From Candidatus Thiodictyon syntrophicum (GTDB taxonomy: Bacteria > Pseudomonadota > Gammaproteobacteria > Chromatiales > Chromatiaceae): a DNA stretch of 64,000 nt. The notes under the pieces are model-generated. The model made no database searches and had not been told where the DNA came from. It worked only from the letters and a program-made list of their open reading frames with translations. A program made the position numbers and the translations under genes. The stretch spans positions 6,773,297 to 6,837,296 of the forward strand of contig NZ_CP020370.1 of the NCBI RefSeq assembly GCF_002813775.1, given 5' to 3'. Positions 1-9,018 of this stretch are shown here, piece after piece (the stretch's first letter is position 1; the number at the start of each line of letters is the position of its first letter).

Positions 1-466
1 GGAACAGGCCGCCGGGACCAATCAGGCACAGGTGGCGGCGCAACATCAGCGAGTAGTCGTACTCCGGCAGTCGCATGACCTCCAACACCCGGCCGGTGGA
101 ATCGATCTTGAGCCAGTCCGGATAGACCCCGGCCAGATCCGGATCGCCGCACAGGGTGTCGACCGCGGTCTCGATCAGACCGGGCAAGACGGGGTCGTCA
201 GCATTGACGACCCCCAGGATTTCACCGCCGGCACAGGCGTAACCCCGGTTGACCGCGGCCCCCTCGCCCGCATTTTTCTGTACCACGACGCGGATCGCAT
301 CGCCGAAGGCGCGCAATTGCGCCAGGGTGTCGTCGCTCGACCCATCATCGACCACGATGTATTCGAGGGGACGGTAGCCCTGACGCAATACGCTTGCGAC
401 GGTCTCGGTGATATAGCTACCCGCATTGTAGGCAGGGGTGATGATGGAGACGAGCGGACGGCCCAT
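1..466 (-). CDS. Family 2 glycosyltransferase, C-terminal part cut by window edge
   Basis: About 155 residues of a GT2 (GT-A fold) glycosyltransferase that would add a sugar from a nucleotide-sugar donor to a growing surface glycan on the cytoplasmic side of the membrane. The translation begins MGRPLVSIITPAYNAGSY and carries the family hallmarks: the PAYN strand, VDDGSSDDT (donor binding) and NADDP, the DXD-equivalent that binds the metal. The ATG at 464-466 lies 30 bases downstream of the stop of the dehydratase gene, so the two are probably cotranscribed with the RmlD-like gene. The sugar specificity cannot be read because the acceptor-binding half lies outside the window. Confidence 0.88.
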   Translation of the reverse strand, partial: MGRPLVSIITPAYNAGSYITETVASVLRQGYRPLEYIVVDDGSSDDTLAQLRAFGDAIRVVVQKNAGEGAAVNRGYACAGGEILGVVNADDPVLPGLIETAVDTLCGDPDLAGVYPDWLKIDSTGRVLEVMRLPEYDYSLMLRRHLCLIGPGGLF

Positions 467-496
467 GGGGTGCCCCGGTGTCGGCCGTATCCGGTC

Positions 497-1567
497 TCAG
501 ACCAGGATCTCGTCTTCGAATCTCAGGTCCTGATCGGGCATGAGGCCACGTCGGCGCAGCAGGTCACTCACCTGCTGCGCCGACATCAGGTCATCGGCCG
601 AGGTGTATTCGCGCCGCAGGCAAGCGCCTAGCTCCTGACTGGACTCTTCCCGCAGTTCGGGCAGGATCGGGGCCACCACATAGTCTCCGTCACGCTCGAA
701 GGTACGCCAACCTTCTTCCTCGGAGACCAACGACTCGTGGAGTTTCTCGCCCGGGCGCACCCCGGTGACGATCGTCTGAATGGGCCGGTCGCCGATCAGG
801 GCGGACGCCACGTCGGTCATACGCGCGGCCGGCACTCGCGGGATGTAGGTCTCGCCCCGTTTGCCGGTGGCGACCGCGCGCAGGATCAGGTCCACCGCCT
901 CCTCCAGACTCAGCAGAAAGCGCGTCATCTCCGGGCTGGTGATAGTGAGAGGCCCGCCGTTGCGGATCTGGTCGTGGAACAGCGGGATCACCGACCCGCG
1001 GGACGCCAGGACATTCCCGTAGCGCGACAGGACGAAGCGGGTATCCGGCGCCTCCAGATTCCCCTGCGCGTAGATGCGCTCCTGCAGCGACTTCGTCATG
1101 CCCATGACATTGACCGGCTTCACCGCCTTATCGGTCGAGATGCCCATCACGCACTCCACCGGCAGGCGCAGATCGCGGATCGCCCGGACCAGGTTGGCGG
1201 GGCCGATCACATTGGTCTGCACGGCCTCGGTCGGGAAGTACTCGCAGGTCGGCACCTGTTTGAGCGCGGCGGCGGCGAACACGATGTCGATATCGTGCAG
1301 CGCACCGCACAGCGAGCCGTAGTCGCGCACGTCACCGATCCGAAATTCCAGTTTTTCACGGAAATTACGGTAGATGATCTCGTCCGTGGCGGCGCGCCGA
1401 TGCAGATAATAGACACGGATGTCGTGCTGCTTGGCCTCGTCACGGGAAAAGATGACGATCCGTGCCGGGTCCCCATGCCGACCGCCCAACAACCGCCGCA
1501 ACAGCACCTTGCCCAGCGAACCGGTGCCGCCGGTGATTAATATCCGCTTACCGTCGAGTAACGCCAT
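497..1567 (-). CDS. Nucleotide-sugar 4,6-dehydratase (CapD/FlaA1/PseB-like SDR)
   Basis: A 356-aa extended short-chain dehydrogenase. It has an N-terminal NAD(P) fold (GGTGSLG, residues 13-19), AALKQVPTCEYFP after the third strand, and STDKAVKPVNVMGMTK. In that last block the classical YxxxK is replaced by MxxxK, as in the CapD/FlaA1 group of UDP-GlcNAc 4,6-dehydratases. Enzymes of this group remove water from UDP-GlcNAc to give a 4-keto-6-deoxy sugar, sometimes with C5 inversion (UDP-L-FucNAc or QuiNAc routes). The RmlD-like reductase lies 26 bp upstream in the same direction, fitting a dehydratase-reductase pair. The substrate is inferred from family membership and from glmS/glmU/wecB in the window. 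Confidence 0.85.
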   Translation of the reverse strand: MALLDGKRILITGGTGSLGKVLLRRLLGGRHGDPARIVIFSRDEAKQHDIRVYYLHRRAATDEIIYRNFREKLEFRIGDVRDYGSLCGALHDIDIVFAAAALKQVPTCEYFPTEAVQTNVIGPANLVRAIRDLRLPVECVMGISTDKAVKPVNVMGMTKSLQERIYAQGNLEAPDTRFVLSRYGNVLASRGSVIPLFHDQIRNGGPLTITSPEMTRFLLSLEEAVDLILRAVATGKRGETYIPRVPAARMTDVASALIGDRPIQTIVTGVRPGEKLHESLVSEEEGWRTFERDGDYVVAPILPELREESSQELGACLRREYTSADDLMSAQQVSDLLRRRGLMPDQDLRFEDEILV

Positions 1568-1593
1568 CTTTCTGTTTCCTCAATACCGTCCGC

Positions 1594-2454
1594 CTACAGA
1601 AGCGGGTCAGCGTGCATGGTTTCGATCATTGACTGCCAGGTCGGGGCCACCCAGCCGGTCGCCTCCCGGAAGCGGCTGCCGTCGAGCCTGCGGTCACACA
1701 GGAACGTCTCGTCCGGCACGATCCGCACCCCGAGGCCATAGACCTGATTGACCAGCTCCAACAGGCTGCACTTATCGATTGGTGCGCTGGCGACGTGCCA
1801 GACCCCGGACAGACCTGGATGGGATTCGAGCAGGAACCGCACGACGTCGGCCATGGCCAGCGTCGTAAGCCCCGTGTAGAGGGCGTGCCGATAACCCCGA
1901 ACCTGGGCGCCGCGCTGGGAAAAGAACCAGTCGAACAGCCCGGTCCCCCGCCGCAGTTCCCGCCCCACGATGGACGAGCGCAGCGTGAAACACCCGGGCC
2001 GATCCACCTCGCCTAACAGCTTGCTGCGCCCGTAGAGGTCGGTGGGGTCCGTCGGGTCTGACTCCCGGTAAGGACCGCCCCGACCGGCGAACACGCAGTC
2101 GGTGCTGAAGTGGATCAGACGCGCACCGAGGTCCGCGCAGATCCGAGCCAGTTGGTGGGGCAACAGGGCATTGATGGCGATCGACGCAATGGCGTCGTTT
2201 GCCGCATCGATCTGTTTGACGATGCCGATACAGTTGATGACCGCATCGGCCCCCACCGACTCGATGGCGCGACGGATCGACCCAAGGTCCGAGACCGTGA
2301 CCCCCCCGATCAGCCGGCCCGGTTCGACGCCCGCAATGTTCGGCGCCCCGCTCAGTTCGCCGCGCACCGTGCCCCAAGCCTCGTGCCCCTGGGACAGTTG
2401 CTGCAAGAGCTTATGCCCCAGCATTCCGGTGGCACCGAGTACGACTAACTTCAT
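1594..2454 (-). CDS. RmlD-like SDR reductase of a 4-keto nucleotide sugar
   Basis: A 286-aa protein of the dTDP-4-dehydrorhamnose reductase superfamily. It has an N-terminal GATGMLG dinucleotide-binding loop (7-13), STDCVF (117-122) and YGRSK with the catalytic Tyr141/Lys145. It probably reduces the 4-keto sugar made by the dehydratase encoded 26 bp downstream, comparable to the WbjC/FnlB or RmlD step. It is the first gene of a leftward run (reductase, dehydratase, glycosyltransferase). Whether the product is L-rhamnose, FucNAc or QuiNAc is not decidable here; no rmlA, rmlB or rmlC is visible, which argues against plain rhamnose synthesis at this locus. Confidence 0.82.
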   Translation of the reverse strand: MKLVVLGATGMLGHKLLQQLSQGHEAWGTVRGELSGAPNIAGVEPGRLIGGVTVSDLGSIRRAIESVGADAVINCIGIVKQIDAANDAIASIAINALLPHQLARICADLGARLIHFSTDCVFAGRGGPYRESDPTDPTDLYGRSKLLGEVDRPGCFTLRSSIVGRELRRGTGLFDWFFSQRGAQVRGYRHALYTGLTTLAMADVVRFLLESHPGLSGVWHVASAPIDKCSLLELVNQVYGLGVRIVPDETFLCDRRLDGSRFREATGWVAPTWQSMIETMHADPLL

Positions 2455-2895
2455 CTACTTGATCCTCGGCCCGAGTCGGCCATCGTGCCTACCGGCGGGG
2501 TAATCTCCACCGAACGCGAGGGATTCTGGGGTCATCGATCGACGAGGCCGACCCGGTGGTTTCGCGCTGCGAGCGCGGCATCGCGGTTCTCTGCGCCCGC
2601 CGCCTCGCCGCTCCAGGTTTGCCCCAAGGGTCCCGTCGGGCGACCTGAGTGGGCTCCGCGTCTCGTGACAATCAGCGCGCCCCCCCCGTTGGGGTTGCAG
2701 CAGCGCGTCCCGGCGGGCGCCCGGCCGCCGAAGGAAGGCGCCGTGGAGCGCGAGCCGGGTCATTTTGCTTGATTTCAGGGAGCGCCGCAAGGTAAAGTTA
2801 CGCGCTGGTACACTGGCTATCGTCGGCGGCGAGTCAAGGCAGGTCGCGGTACCGTCCTCAATCTTAAGCTTTTACCGAGGCAGACGACTCTGAAC
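2455..2895. other. Intergenic divergent region, no gene seen
   Basis: About 440 bp between the leftward reductase gene and the rightward methyltransferase gene. Short open frames here overlap on both strands and have no protein-like composition. It must contain promoters for both directions, but I see no consensus -35/-10 pair good enough to annotate. Confidence 0.4.
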
Positions 2896-3612
2896 ATGCT
2901 CGACCAAATGCGCCGGTGGCTTCTGAAAATGGGACTCCCCCAGCCGGCAAAGGCAACGCACGCGGCAACCGATATCAAGGAAATCTTCTCGTCGATCTAT
3001 CACAATAACTATTGGGGTAATGCCGACTCCCGATCTGGTGCGGGCTCGGATTTGACGCAGACGCAGGCGATCCGGCAGCAGCTCCCCGCTCTGCTGCAGC
3101 AGTGGCAGATCAGATCCATGATCGATGTCCCCTGCGGAGATTTTCACTGGATGGCGCAGGTTGACCTCGAGGTGGACTACCTGGGCGCCGATGTGGTTCC
3201 CGATTTGATCAAGCGCAATACCGAGGTGTTTGGCGGGCAGCGACGTGATTTCGTCGTCCTCGACGTCGTGGCGGACGCGCTGCCGCGCGCCGACCTGATC
3301 TTTTCGCGCGACCTGCTGGTGCATTTCTCATTCCGGGACATCGCGCGGGCCTTGCGGCGGATGCAGGACAGCGGCACCACCTACCTGCTGACGACCACCT
3401 TCACGAATCGAGAGCAGAACCTCGACATTGCAACGGGTCTCTGGCGTCCGCTCAATCTTGTCAAGGCGCCGTTTCTCTTCCCGGAGCCGCTGGCGCTGCT
3501 CAACGAGAATTGCACGGAGGGGGATGGCTCCTGGGGCGATAAATCGCTCGCCTTATGGCGATTCGCAGACCTTCCGGTGAGCGATTTCGCCGCGCGCTGT
3601 GATTCGCTCTAG
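2896..3612 (+). CDS. Class I SAM-dependent methyltransferase of the polysaccharide locus
   Basis: A 238-aa protein with a Rossmann-type SAM-binding core: the motif I region DVPCGDFHWM (residues 76-85), an acidic residue after the next strand (GADVV), and a motif IV-like region, DLIFSRDLLVHFSF. The DVPCGDF form of motif I is typical of small methyltransferases in O-antigen and exopolysaccharide clusters. It heads a rightward group with two glycosyltransferases and probably methylates a sugar or a precursor; the target is unknown. About 80 bp separate it from the next gene. Confidence 0.75.
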   Translation: MLDQMRRWLLKMGLPQPAKATHAATDIKEIFSSIYHNNYWGNADSRSGAGSDLTQTQAIRQQLPALLQQWQIRSMIDVPCGDFHWMAQVDLEVDYLGADVVPDLIKRNTEVFGGQRRDFVVLDVVADALPRADLIFSRDLLVHFSFRDIARALRRMQDSGTTYLLTTTFTNREQNLDIATGLWRPLNLVKAPFLFPEPLALLNENCTEGDGSWGDKSLALWRFADLPVSDFAARCDSL

Positions 3613-3693
3613 CCTCCCTCACGACGACGATAGTTATCAGCCGCGGCGCGGTGCGATCATTCGCAGCCTCGGCGTGAGAGTATCCCCATTGCA

Positions 3694-4908
3694 ATGAGCG
3701 ACCTTCTCGTCTTCAGCTACGCCTTCCCACCCATGCGGGTGCAGATGGCACCGGTCGTGGCCAAGCCAATGGCGGGGCTCGCCCGGCGGGGACATCGCAT
3801 CGACGTGGTGACGGCGCAGGCCTTCGGCCCGCATTTGGGAGAAGACGATTCGCTATCGGATTACACGGCACAGCACTTCCGCTCGATCCAGCGGCTGAGT
3901 CCGGACGACCGCCTCCTGACCCGCAGGTGGCGCTACTCACCCCGGTGGGCGGCGACCCCGGACCTGATGGCGCTGTTGCATCGCCAGGCCCTCGCCTATC
4001 TGCTGTCCCTGGATCTCGGGCGCTACGCGGCGGTAATCACCTGGTCACCATTTCACTCGGTGAATACCGTAATGGCGCGCGTAAAGGCGCAGCGGCCGCG
4101 GGTCAAATGGATTGCGCAGTTCAGCGATCCCTGGGCCGGCAATCCCTTAGAGCATTCGCGGGTGACCCGCCTTTGGAATACACTGCGGCAGCCGCAGACG
4201 GTGCGCAGCGCCGACTTCATCGTTCATTCGTCGGCCTACTCGCGCGACCTGATGTTCGCAGGCGCCGGCCGGAACCGCGGCGCGCGATCCGCGGTGATAC
4301 CGCATGCCTACGACCCGTCGCTCTATCCGTCACCCCCGCGTCAGGCCAATGACAGGATCGTCCTTCGATACGTTGGAGTGCTGTTTGGGCGACGCTCCCC
4401 CGAATATCTCTTCCAAGCGCTGCGCGTGCTCTTCTGCGAACATCCGCTATGGAGAGACAGGGTCTGCCTGGAGATCGTCGGTACCGTGCCCCCCGAGATG
4501 CTGCAAACGCCGGCCGCGCGGGCACTTCAGCCGGATGTGCTGGTGATCCGTACCAGTGTTTCTTACCTCGAGTCCCTGCGCCTGATGCGCGACGCCGATT
4601 TGTTGGTGTTGATCGAGGCGGACACCCGGCTGAATCTCTTCGTACCGAGTAAGCTGTCCGACTATATCGGCGCCCGCCGGCCTATTCTGGGTCTGGCGCC
4701 CCCCGGGGGGTCCTACGATTTGCTCTGCCAAGTCGGGGCTACCATCAGGGCGCCGACGGACGTCAGCGGTATCGCCGCCGCGCTGCACGAGGCTCTTTCT
4801 GCCATCGCCGACGGCGCGGACCTGCCTGAAAACCCGGCACGGGAAGAGCTGTCGACCGAGGCGGTTGCCATGCAGTTCGAAGCCGTTCTCGGCGAGGTGG
4901 CAAGTTGA
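3694..4908 (+). CDS. GT-B fold glycosyltransferase (GT4-like)
   Basis: A 404-aa protein with the two-domain GT-B layout. It starts MSDLLVFSYAFPPMRVQ, the YAFPP loop being typical of family 4 enzymes, and the C-terminal nucleotide-sugar half contains LRYVGVLFGRRSPEYL, ADLLVLIEAD and VPSKLSDYIGARRPILG, the region that usually contacts the donor phosphates. No signal peptide is seen, so it acts at the cytoplasmic face. The stop codon overlaps the start of the next glycosyltransferase, indicating translational coupling. Donor and acceptor are unknown. Confidence 0.82.
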   Translation: MSDLLVFSYAFPPMRVQMAPVVAKPMAGLARRGHRIDVVTAQAFGPHLGEDDSLSDYTAQHFRSIQRLSPDDRLLTRRWRYSPRWAATPDLMALLHRQALAYLLSLDLGRYAAVITWSPFHSVNTVMARVKAQRPRVKWIAQFSDPWAGNPLEHSRVTRLWNTLRQPQTVRSADFIVHSSAYSRDLMFAGAGRNRGARSAVIPHAYDPSLYPSPPRQANDRIVLRYVGVLFGRRSPEYLFQALRVLFCEHPLWRDRVCLEIVGTVPPEMLQTPAARALQPDVLVIRTSVSYLESLRLMRDADLLVLIEADTRLNLFVPSKLSDYIGARRPILGLAPPGGSYDLLCQVGATIRAPTDVSGIAAALHEALSAIADGADLPENPAREELSTEAVAMQFEAVLGEVAS

Positions 4909-6167
4909 AACGCAAGAAAATTCTCTTCGTTGCGATGCATAACAGCCCGCATACGGCACGCTGGATCAACCTCTTGGCGGGCTTCGGCTGGGATTTGCAC
5001 CTGTTTGCCATCAACGAGGCCGCGACCATCCCGCTGCTGTCCGGCGTCACGGTCCACCGACCGATTTGGAGGGTGTCGCCGCGCCACCTGTTGGCACGGC
5101 TGCGCGGACGGGCGCGCGACTTGGCGGGCTGCCCGGAAGTTGGTATCTATCCGTTGCGAATGCCCGCGAAACTCGAATTTCTGCTGGTGCGCAAGCAATT
5201 CAGCCTCGGGGCGGACGGCGCGACCCGTCCGCTCCTTTACGGCCCGCGCACGTTGCTGCGGCTGATCGAAGACCTGAAACCCGATCTGATCCATTCAATG
5301 GAATTCCAACATTGCGGCTATCTGGTTGCGCAGGCGAAGGCACTGGCCGGCACCCGCGGATTCCCGCCCTGGCTGGTAACCAACTGGGGCAGCGACATCT
5401 ATTACTACCGGCACTTCAGCGACCATTTGCAGCGTATTCGCGAGGTCTTGAGCGGGGCCGATTTCTATTCCTGCGAATGCGAACGCGATGTCGGTTTGGC
5501 GCGGGAACTGGGCTTCGACAAGAAGGTGCTGCCGGTGCTGCCGAACACCGGCGGCTTCGACCTCACCTTCGTGGATCGATGGCGGGAGGTCCATCCCCCG
5601 GCGCAGCGCCGGCTCGTCATGGTCAAGGGCTATCAGCATTTTGCCGGGCGGGCGCTGACGGCCTTGGATGCACTGGAGCGTTGCGCGCAAGACCTGAAGG
5701 GATACCGTATCGTCATTTTTTCCCCGTCCCAGCCGATCTACGAGCGGGTCAACGAGCTTCAGCAGTGGCTCGGCCTCGATATCGTCGTGCTGCCGCACGC
5801 CACTCACGACGCCATGCTCCGGCTGTTCGCCAGGGCACGCCTCTATATCGGCATCAGCATCTCCGACGCAATCAGCACGTCGATGCTGGAGGCGATGGCA
5901 CTGGGGTGTTTTCCGATCCAGACCGGCACCGCCTGTGCCGACGAATGGATCGAAGACGGGGTGTCCGGATTGATCGTCGATCCCGATGCACCCCAGGTCA
6001 TTGCGGAGGCAATACGCAGGGCCCTGCGGGACGACGCACTGGTGGAGCAAGCCGCCGTGATCAATTGCGCAACGGTGCGCGCGCGGCTGGATCAGGACCA
6101 GCTGCGCAAGCAGGTGCGGCTGTTCTACGACTCGGCACTCGAAAATAGTCCCCTGGCGCAGGGTTAG
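4905..6167 (+). CDS. GT-B fold glycosyltransferase (GT4-like), second of pair
   Basis: A 420-aa glycosyltransferase with an N-terminal ILFVAMHNSPHTARWIN segment and a C-terminal donor domain (ARLYIGISISDAISTSMLEAMALGCFPI, then ADEWIEDGVSGLIVDP) of the usual GT4 plan, including the serine-rich loop and the E/A-M-A-G block. The chosen start is a TTG that overlaps the preceding TGA stop (TTGA), giving tight coupling; an ATG ten codons in is the alternative. It is the last gene before a palindromic hexamer repeat that separates it from the convergent propeller gene. Confidence 0.82.
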   Translation: MKRKKILFVAMHNSPHTARWINLLAGFGWDLHLFAINEAATIPLLSGVTVHRPIWRVSPRHLLARLRGRARDLAGCPEVGIYPLRMPAKLEFLLVRKQFSLGADGATRPLLYGPRTLLRLIEDLKPDLIHSMEFQHCGYLVAQAKALAGTRGFPPWLVTNWGSDIYYYRHFSDHLQRIREVLSGADFYSCECERDVGLARELGFDKKVLPVLPNTGGFDLTFVDRWREVHPPAQRRLVMVKGYQHFAGRALTALDALERCAQDLKGYRIVIFSPSQPIYERVNELQQWLGLDIVVLPHATHDAMLRLFARARLYIGISISDAISTSMLEAMALGCFPIQTGTACADEWIEDGVSGLIVDPDAPQVIAEAIRRALRDDALVEQAAVINCATVRARLDQDQLRKQVRLFYDSALENSPLAQG

Positions 6168-6223
6168 GAACGGCTTACGAACAAGTTAGACACTTTAATT
6201 AGGGACCGCCGATAGCGCCATTT

Positions 6224-6352
<129 letters not shown>

Positions 6353-6384
6353 ATAGTGTTTGACTCGTTACTTAGGCCCCGGGC

Positions 6385-7641
6385 TCACCGGCCACGTCGA
6401 AACAACCCGCTGACATAACGCAGGGGCGCCGTTACCCGCCAGGAGTGCGATAGGTGCAGGGAGTCCAACGCCTCGCGGACGCTGATGAGTTGTGCCTCCA
6501 GCGCCGCCCGGGTCAGGCGCAGGTCCGCAATTTCGCTCAACTGGCGCCCGATCTCTTGTACCCGCCGGCCCAGTTCGGCCGTGAGATTAGCGCTTTCGGT
6601 CAGGAGGTTATCGATGTCGGTCAGGAGCCGCCGCGTCGTTGCGGCGTGCTCACCACGCAGCCGGGCGGCGACCCGATGCATGTTCAGGATGCGGCGGCTC
6701 AATGCGTCGGCAGGGTCGCCGAGTGGGCCGGGCTGATCCAGGATCAGCAGGTCGTAGACCTCTTCACCGAAGCCGCCCACCTCGGTTCTGCCGGTGACGC
6801 GCTGCCTTGCCAGGTCGATACAGATGAGCGCCGCACCTGAGGTCGCCGCGGGAACGCCCTGATTGGGCGTCCCCTTGCTTCGGGAGATCAGACGCGGGGC
6901 GCTGACGCCCACCCATAGCCTGTCCTCGGCGACGGCAAGACCACGGGTGTATCCGCCGACGTCGATCCGGTCTTGGGCGCGCCAGATGCCGTCCTCGTCG
7001 CGGCGCAGCGAGTGCACCAGATGCGCCTGGGATTCGGCGAAGTATAGCCGGCCGCCGTGACAAAGCGGGGTATGTGGTTGGGCTAGCCCACCCTGAATGA
7101 CCGTAAAGGGCTCGAGCTGAAAGACGGCCCCCGCCCTGCCCCAGGAACCATCCGGTCCGCGCGGGCCGAAACAGGAGGCGATCAGGCCGTCCGCCGCTGC
7201 CGTCAGACCGTTGAGATGAACCAGGTCCCGATCGTTTGGGGCGTCCGGGTACCGCCAATGCAGGCGCGGCTCACCGAACCCGTCGGCCCCCAGAGTCACC
7301 TCATAAATCTCATTCGTTCCTGTGCTGACGACATACAGCGAACCCGCGTGGTAGATCAGCGAATGCGGGTCGAGGCAGGGCGACAGTTCCCGGCACGCCT
7401 TGATCCGGCGCTCCAGCGGGTCGTAGAGGATGATCTCGGGCGTGGCCGACTGGGTCGTCAGCGCCAGGTCGCGGCCGACCGGGCACACGCCGGTGAGCCC
7501 GGCCAAGCCGGCATCCGCTATGCCAGGCTCCGGCGGCAGCAACCAGTCACGGCCGTTACCGCCGATCTGCAGGAGCAGGGCGGCGTATTGCGGAGATGTG
7601 AGCTGATTACAGAATGTGACAAGGAGACAGGGTCCGCTCAT
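6385..7641 (-). CDS. Beta-propeller protein with C-terminal coiled coil, polysaccharide-associated
   Basis: A 418-aa protein without signal peptide or membrane segment. Residues 1 to about 300 look like a propeller: repeated blade-like strands such as LDPHSLIYHAGSLYVVST, HLNGLTAAADGLIASCFG and TRGLAVAEDRLWVGV, resembling DUF4915/SMP-30-type propellers (family assignment uncertain). Residues 315-395 form a heptad-rich coiled coil, and the tail contains SHSWRVTAPLR followed by RRGR, a motif common at the C-termini of polysaccharide-assembly proteins. It is the last gene of the parvulin-Wzm-Wzt operon, 15 bp after wzt. A role in controlling or terminating the exported chain is an inference. Confidence 0.6.
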   Translation of the reverse strand: MSGPCLLVTFCNQLTSPQYAALLLQIGGNGRDWLLPPEPGIADAGLAGLTGVCPVGRDLALTTQSATPEIILYDPLERRIKACRELSPCLDPHSLIYHAGSLYVVSTGTNEIYEVTLGADGFGEPRLHWRYPDAPNDRDLVHLNGLTAAADGLIASCFGPRGPDGSWGRAGAVFQLEPFTVIQGGLAQPHTPLCHGGRLYFAESQAHLVHSLRRDEDGIWRAQDRIDVGGYTRGLAVAEDRLWVGVSAPRLISRSKGTPNQGVPAATSGAALICIDLARQRVTGRTEVGGFGEEVYDLLILDQPGPLGDPADALSRRILNMHRVAARLRGEHAATTRRLLTDIDNLLTESANLTAELGRRVQEIGRQLSEIADLRLTRAALEAQLISVREALDSLHLSHSWRVTAPLRYVSGLFRRGR

Positions 7642-7656
7642 GTTGGCCCCCAGGCC

Positions 7657-9018
7657 CTAGGCATCGGTGTGTGACGACCGGATCTCGACCTGGATCTTCA
7701 GATCGACGGTGCCCATGGCAGGCCGCACCGGACCCCGCGCGACGCGGAAGGCCAGCACGTCCAAGACGCGATGGAGCAGTTCGCCGCGCGAGGCCACCCC
7801 ACAATTGAAAAAATAGGTACCCCAGGCAAAGGCGCAGTCGAACTCGAAACAGATATCGATGACTTCGCCGGCACCCACCATGGGAATCGTCTGCTGACCG
7901 GGCGGAAACATGCCGCCGCCGAGGTGTACGCCGTTTATTACCTTGGTCATGCAGTAGAATTTGACTGCACGCGCGGCCTGCGTGAAGCTGACACGATAAC
8001 AGAATTTATAGCGCTCGCCGGGGACGAGGCAATTGACCCGCTCGCCGGTCAGCGTGAGCACGCGCGCGTCTGAGATCTCGGCGCCAAGCGGGTCAAAGGC
8101 CAGGGTGCTGACCGACACCAGGTTGGGGTCCAGGCTCGCGATCTCGATCTCGTCTGCCTCATCCTGTGCCTCCACGAAGCCCAGGTCGCGGAGCGCGTCC
8201 GTGCTGGTCGGGGCCTCCCAGCCGCCACTGGACGCGGCGGCCGTGCGAATGTCGGCCAGGATCTCCGGGATACGCTCGTCCGGGGCTGCCATCAGCTTCT
8301 GGTACCAGGCGACGGTGCCTTTGGGCCGTCCGGTATACAGGTGTTCGCCCTGGTGCAGGAGAATCGCGTGGTCGCACAGGTCGACTACGGTGGCGGTGGC
8401 GTGCGAGACGAACAGGATGGTCGCCCCGTCGCCCTTGATACGCTCCATCCGGGCGAAGCACTTGCGCTGGAAGGCCTCGTCCCCGACGGCGAGGGCCTCA
8501 TCCACGATCAGGAGGTCGGGGTCGACGCTGATCGCGACGGCGAAGGCGAGGCGGGCGAACATGCCGCTCGAATAGGTCTTGACGGCCTGGTCGATGAAAG
8601 GGCCGATGTCGGCGAAGGCGAGAATGCCGTCCATCCGCTCGTCGACCGCGGCGCGGTCATAGCCCGCGATGATGCCGTTGGTGTAGACATTCTCGCGCCC
8701 GGTAAATTCCGGGTTGAAGCCCGCGCCCAGTTCCAGCAGGGCCGCAATACGCCCGCTGACCGTCACCGTACCCACTGTCGGGTTGAGGTTGCCGCAGATC
8801 ATCTGGAGCAGGGTCGACTTGCCGGAACCGTTGCGGCCGATGATCCCCCAGGTCTCACCTTGCCGGATCTCAAGGTCAATTGCCTTGAGCGCCCAGAATT
8901 GCTCGTAGTAGGTACGCCAGCGACCGAACAGCATCTGCTTGAGCCGGTGCTCCGGCCGCTGGAACATCGCATAGGCCTTGCCGGCGGCCTCCGCACGGAC
9001 GACGACCTCAGACGACAT
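7657..9018 (-). CDS. wzt: Polysaccharide ABC exporter ATPase with C-terminal glycan-binding domain
   Basis: A 453-aa Wzt-type ATPase. Residues 1-240 hold the nucleotide-binding domain, with Walker A GRNGSGKST (61-69), the signature YSSGM and Walker B LLIVDEAL followed by the His-switch FVSHATATV. About 180 further residues form a C-terminal beta-rich domain of the type that in E. coli O9a Wzt binds the capped non-reducing end of the O-polysaccharide. With Wzm it would drive export of a lipid-linked glycan across the inner membrane. Its start overlaps the wzm stop by 11 bp. The C-terminal domain implies that the glycan carries a terminal modification. Confidence 0.9.
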   Translation of the reverse strand: MSSEVVVRAEAAGKAYAMFQRPEHRLKQMLFGRWRTYYEQFWALKAIDLEIRQGETWGIIGRNGSGKSTLLQMICGNLNPTVGTVTVSGRIAALLELGAGFNPEFTGRENVYTNGIIAGYDRAAVDERMDGILAFADIGPFIDQAVKTYSSGMFARLAFAVAISVDPDLLIVDEALAVGDEAFQRKCFARMERIKGDGATILFVSHATATVVDLCDHAILLHQGEHLYTGRPKGTVAWYQKLMAAPDERIPEILADIRTAAASSGGWEAPTSTDALRDLGFVEAQDEADEIEIASLDPNLVSVSTLAFDPLGAEISDARVLTLTGERVNCLVPGERYKFCYRVSFTQAARAVKFYCMTKVINGVHLGGGMFPPGQQTIPMVGAGEVIDICFEFDCAFAWGTYFFNCGVASRGELLHRVLDVLAFRVARGPVRPAMGTVDLKIQVEIRSSHTDA